64,000 bases of DNA from contig NZ_JONV01000009.1 of assembly GCF_000712035.1 (NCBI RefSeq), positions 1-64,000 on the forward strand, read 5' to 3'. Below, in pieces: positions 63,069 through 64,000 of the stretch (position 1 is its first letter; every line of letters starts with the position of its first letter). The DNA comes from Salinicoccus luteus DSM 17002. Lineage in GTDB: Bacteria; Bacillota; Bacilli; Staphylococcales; Salinicoccaceae. Position numbers and translations under genes: made by a program. Under the pieces are notes generated by a model that was not told where the DNA came from, did no database searches, and worked only from the letters and a program-made list of their open reading frames with translations.

Positions 63069-63803
63069 CTATTTGGAATGGTCACTTGCGGTATGCAGTC
63101 CACATTCAGTTTTACTGGAGCCGGCCCATCTGCCATCACGTGAGTCACCTGAAGATGAGACTTGGGAGGTACACGGTATGCATCCAATACTTGGATATTG
63201 AAAATCGTGAAGTTCATTGTAAGGCAGGTCGTACTTCTGGATGTAATCCCAGACATCATCCCATGTCCAATGGATGAGAGGGCATACTTTAATCGACTTG
63301 AAGCGTTCATCCTTATTGACAAAATCGGTATTTTGGCGACTTGGCGACTGTTCCCTCCTCAAACCGGAAATCCATGCTGATGCACCGGACAGGACATCTT
63401 CAAGCGGCTTTATTTTACGGATGAAGCAGCATTGGTTCGGATTGCTTTTCCAGAGTGATTCGCCATGTTTTTCTGTCTGCTCTTCAAGTGTAAGATCGGG
63501 TTTCTTTAGTTTGATGGACAGTTCAGGGTATCTTTCCTTAACTCTGTCAATCAGGTCATAAGTTTCCTGGAAGTGGATCCCGGTATCCAAAAACACGATT
63601 TGAGCATCTTTTTTCACTTTGGATATCAAATTGATGAGTACCATGCTTTCGGCCCCAAAGCTGCAGGAATAAATAATAGAGTCACCAAAGTTTCCATATG
63701 CCCATTCTAAAATCTGTGATGCGCCTTTGGTCTGGTCTGCAGGAATTAAATCTTGAAAAGGATCATTTGTAAAACTTTCATAAGTGAGCTCTGATTCTGT
63801 CAT
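63069..63803 (-). CDS. cysH: Phosphoadenylylsulfate/adenylylsulfate reductase, [4Fe-4S] type
   Basis: Reduces PAPS or APS to sulfite. The 244-residue protein has the P-loop-like [11 protein letters not shown], the catalytic ECGLH near the C-terminus, and the cysteine pairs [10 protein letters not shown] and CIPC that bind a [4Fe-4S] cluster. Such enzymes in Bacillus can use APS and PAPS. The presence of cysC suggests PAPS is made too. First gene of the cluster. Confidence 0.96.
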   Translation of the reverse strand: MTESELTYESFTNDPFQDLIPADQTKGASQILEWAYGNFGDSIIYSCSFGAESMVLINLISKVKKDAQIVFLDTGIHFQETYDLIDRVKERYPELSIKLKKPDLTLEEQTEKHGESLWKSNPNQCCFIRKIKPLEDVLSGASAWISGLRREQSPSRQNTDFVNKDERFKSIKVCPLIHWTWDDVWDYIQKYDLPYNELHDFQYPSIGCIPCTSQVSSSGDSRDGRWAGSSKTECGLHTASDHSK

Positions 63804-64000
63804 ACTTTTATTAACCCCCTTGTTATATTAAGAATTTTTTCAAAAAATTCTGTCGAAAATTTCATTGACAGTATTTTCTTCTCTTATAGAAAACCTTTAG
63901 TTTGCTTATAGAATCCTTCTATAATAGATAGAATTTTTTGAAAATAATTAATTATGAGGATTATCATATCCGATAAATTATTTCATGTCAACGATAAAAT
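63804..64000 (-). promoter_or_regulatory. Leader and promoter of the sulfate-assimilation cluster
   Basis: Minus strand: -35 TTGACA (63986-63991), 17-base spacer, -10 TATGAT (63963-63968), about 160 bases before cysH. The leader holds a perfect inverted repeat TTCTAT-N5-ATAGAA (63917-63933), two direct copies of TTCTATAAG (63893-63901 and 63905-63913), and an AT-rich hairpin (AGAATTTTTT and complement, 63831-63851). No SAM riboswitch was recognised. The repeats are candidate regulator sites (CysL- or CymR-type). Confidence 0.6.

Noticed and set aside
63804-64000. SAM (S-box) riboswitch before cysH
   Set aside because: Searched for the conserved core elements; none were found in the AT-rich leader.

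Overview
The window looks like a chromosome-origin segment from a moderately high-GC member of the Staphylococcaceae; a Salinicoccus-like organism is my inference. The reasons are the Firmicutes order rpmH-[oriC]-dnaA-dnaN-yaaA-recF-gyrB-gyrA, a staphylococcal-style jag-mnmE-mnmG-rsmG-noc block without yidC between rnpA and jag, a long Bacillus-type SRP RNA, a T-box serS, and sigma-B-type promoters. Genes left of about 30.7 kb run mainly on the minus strand and genes right of it on the plus strand, as expected for two replichores leaving oriC.

Left arm, from the edge toward oriC: the 5' end of a 16S rRNA gene with its promoter; recR-ybaB-dnaX; SRP RNA; trehalose operon treP-treA-treR with a cre-covered promoter; ammonium transporter; a membrane-anchored acidic CnaB-like surface protein; a small secreted protein with a duplicated module; guaB-guaA behind a guanine riboswitch; an accessory pocket (14.4-18.0 kb) with two YflT-domain stress proteins behind sigma-B promoters and, between them, a PlcR-like TPR regulator, a 38-residue secreted propeptide gene that was not called as an ORF, and a yfbU gene; rpsR, separated from rpsF-ssb by modAB; ychF-DUF951-mscS-parB; noc-rsmG-mnmG-mnmE-jag-rnpA; rpmH.

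The origin is bipartite. DnaA boxes lie in the rpmH-dnaA gap and again in the dnaA-dnaN gap, where a GC patch, a run of trio-like triplets and an AT-rich tract look like the unwinding site. Right arm: the replication/gyrase genes; a HutP-controlled histidine utilisation operon (hutPHUI); serS with its T-box leader; yybS-gdpP-rplI-dnaB; purA; an IS3/IS150-type insertion sequence whose transposase carries an in-frame stop; and a nine-gene assimilatory sulfate reduction cluster on the minus strand (cysH, cysJ, cysI, cobA, sirB, sirC, tauE-type permease, sat, cysC), which takes sulfate to sulfide and makes the siroheme for the reductase.

The most interesting item is the regulator-propeptide-yfbU cassette at 14.9-16.6 kb. 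It has the layout of a PlcR-PapR (RRNPP) peptide quorum-sensing system: a 282-residue HTH-TPR receptor, an 83-base gap, a short gene with a signal peptide ending in CLCPEYIF, and an effector gene whose ATG directly follows the peptide stop codon. Other points worth following are two near-consensus Noc-binding sites, the modAB insertion that leaves rpsR with its own promoter, the inverted arms suggesting that the IS sits in the purA terminator, and a possible PurR-box/terminator overlap upstream of purA.
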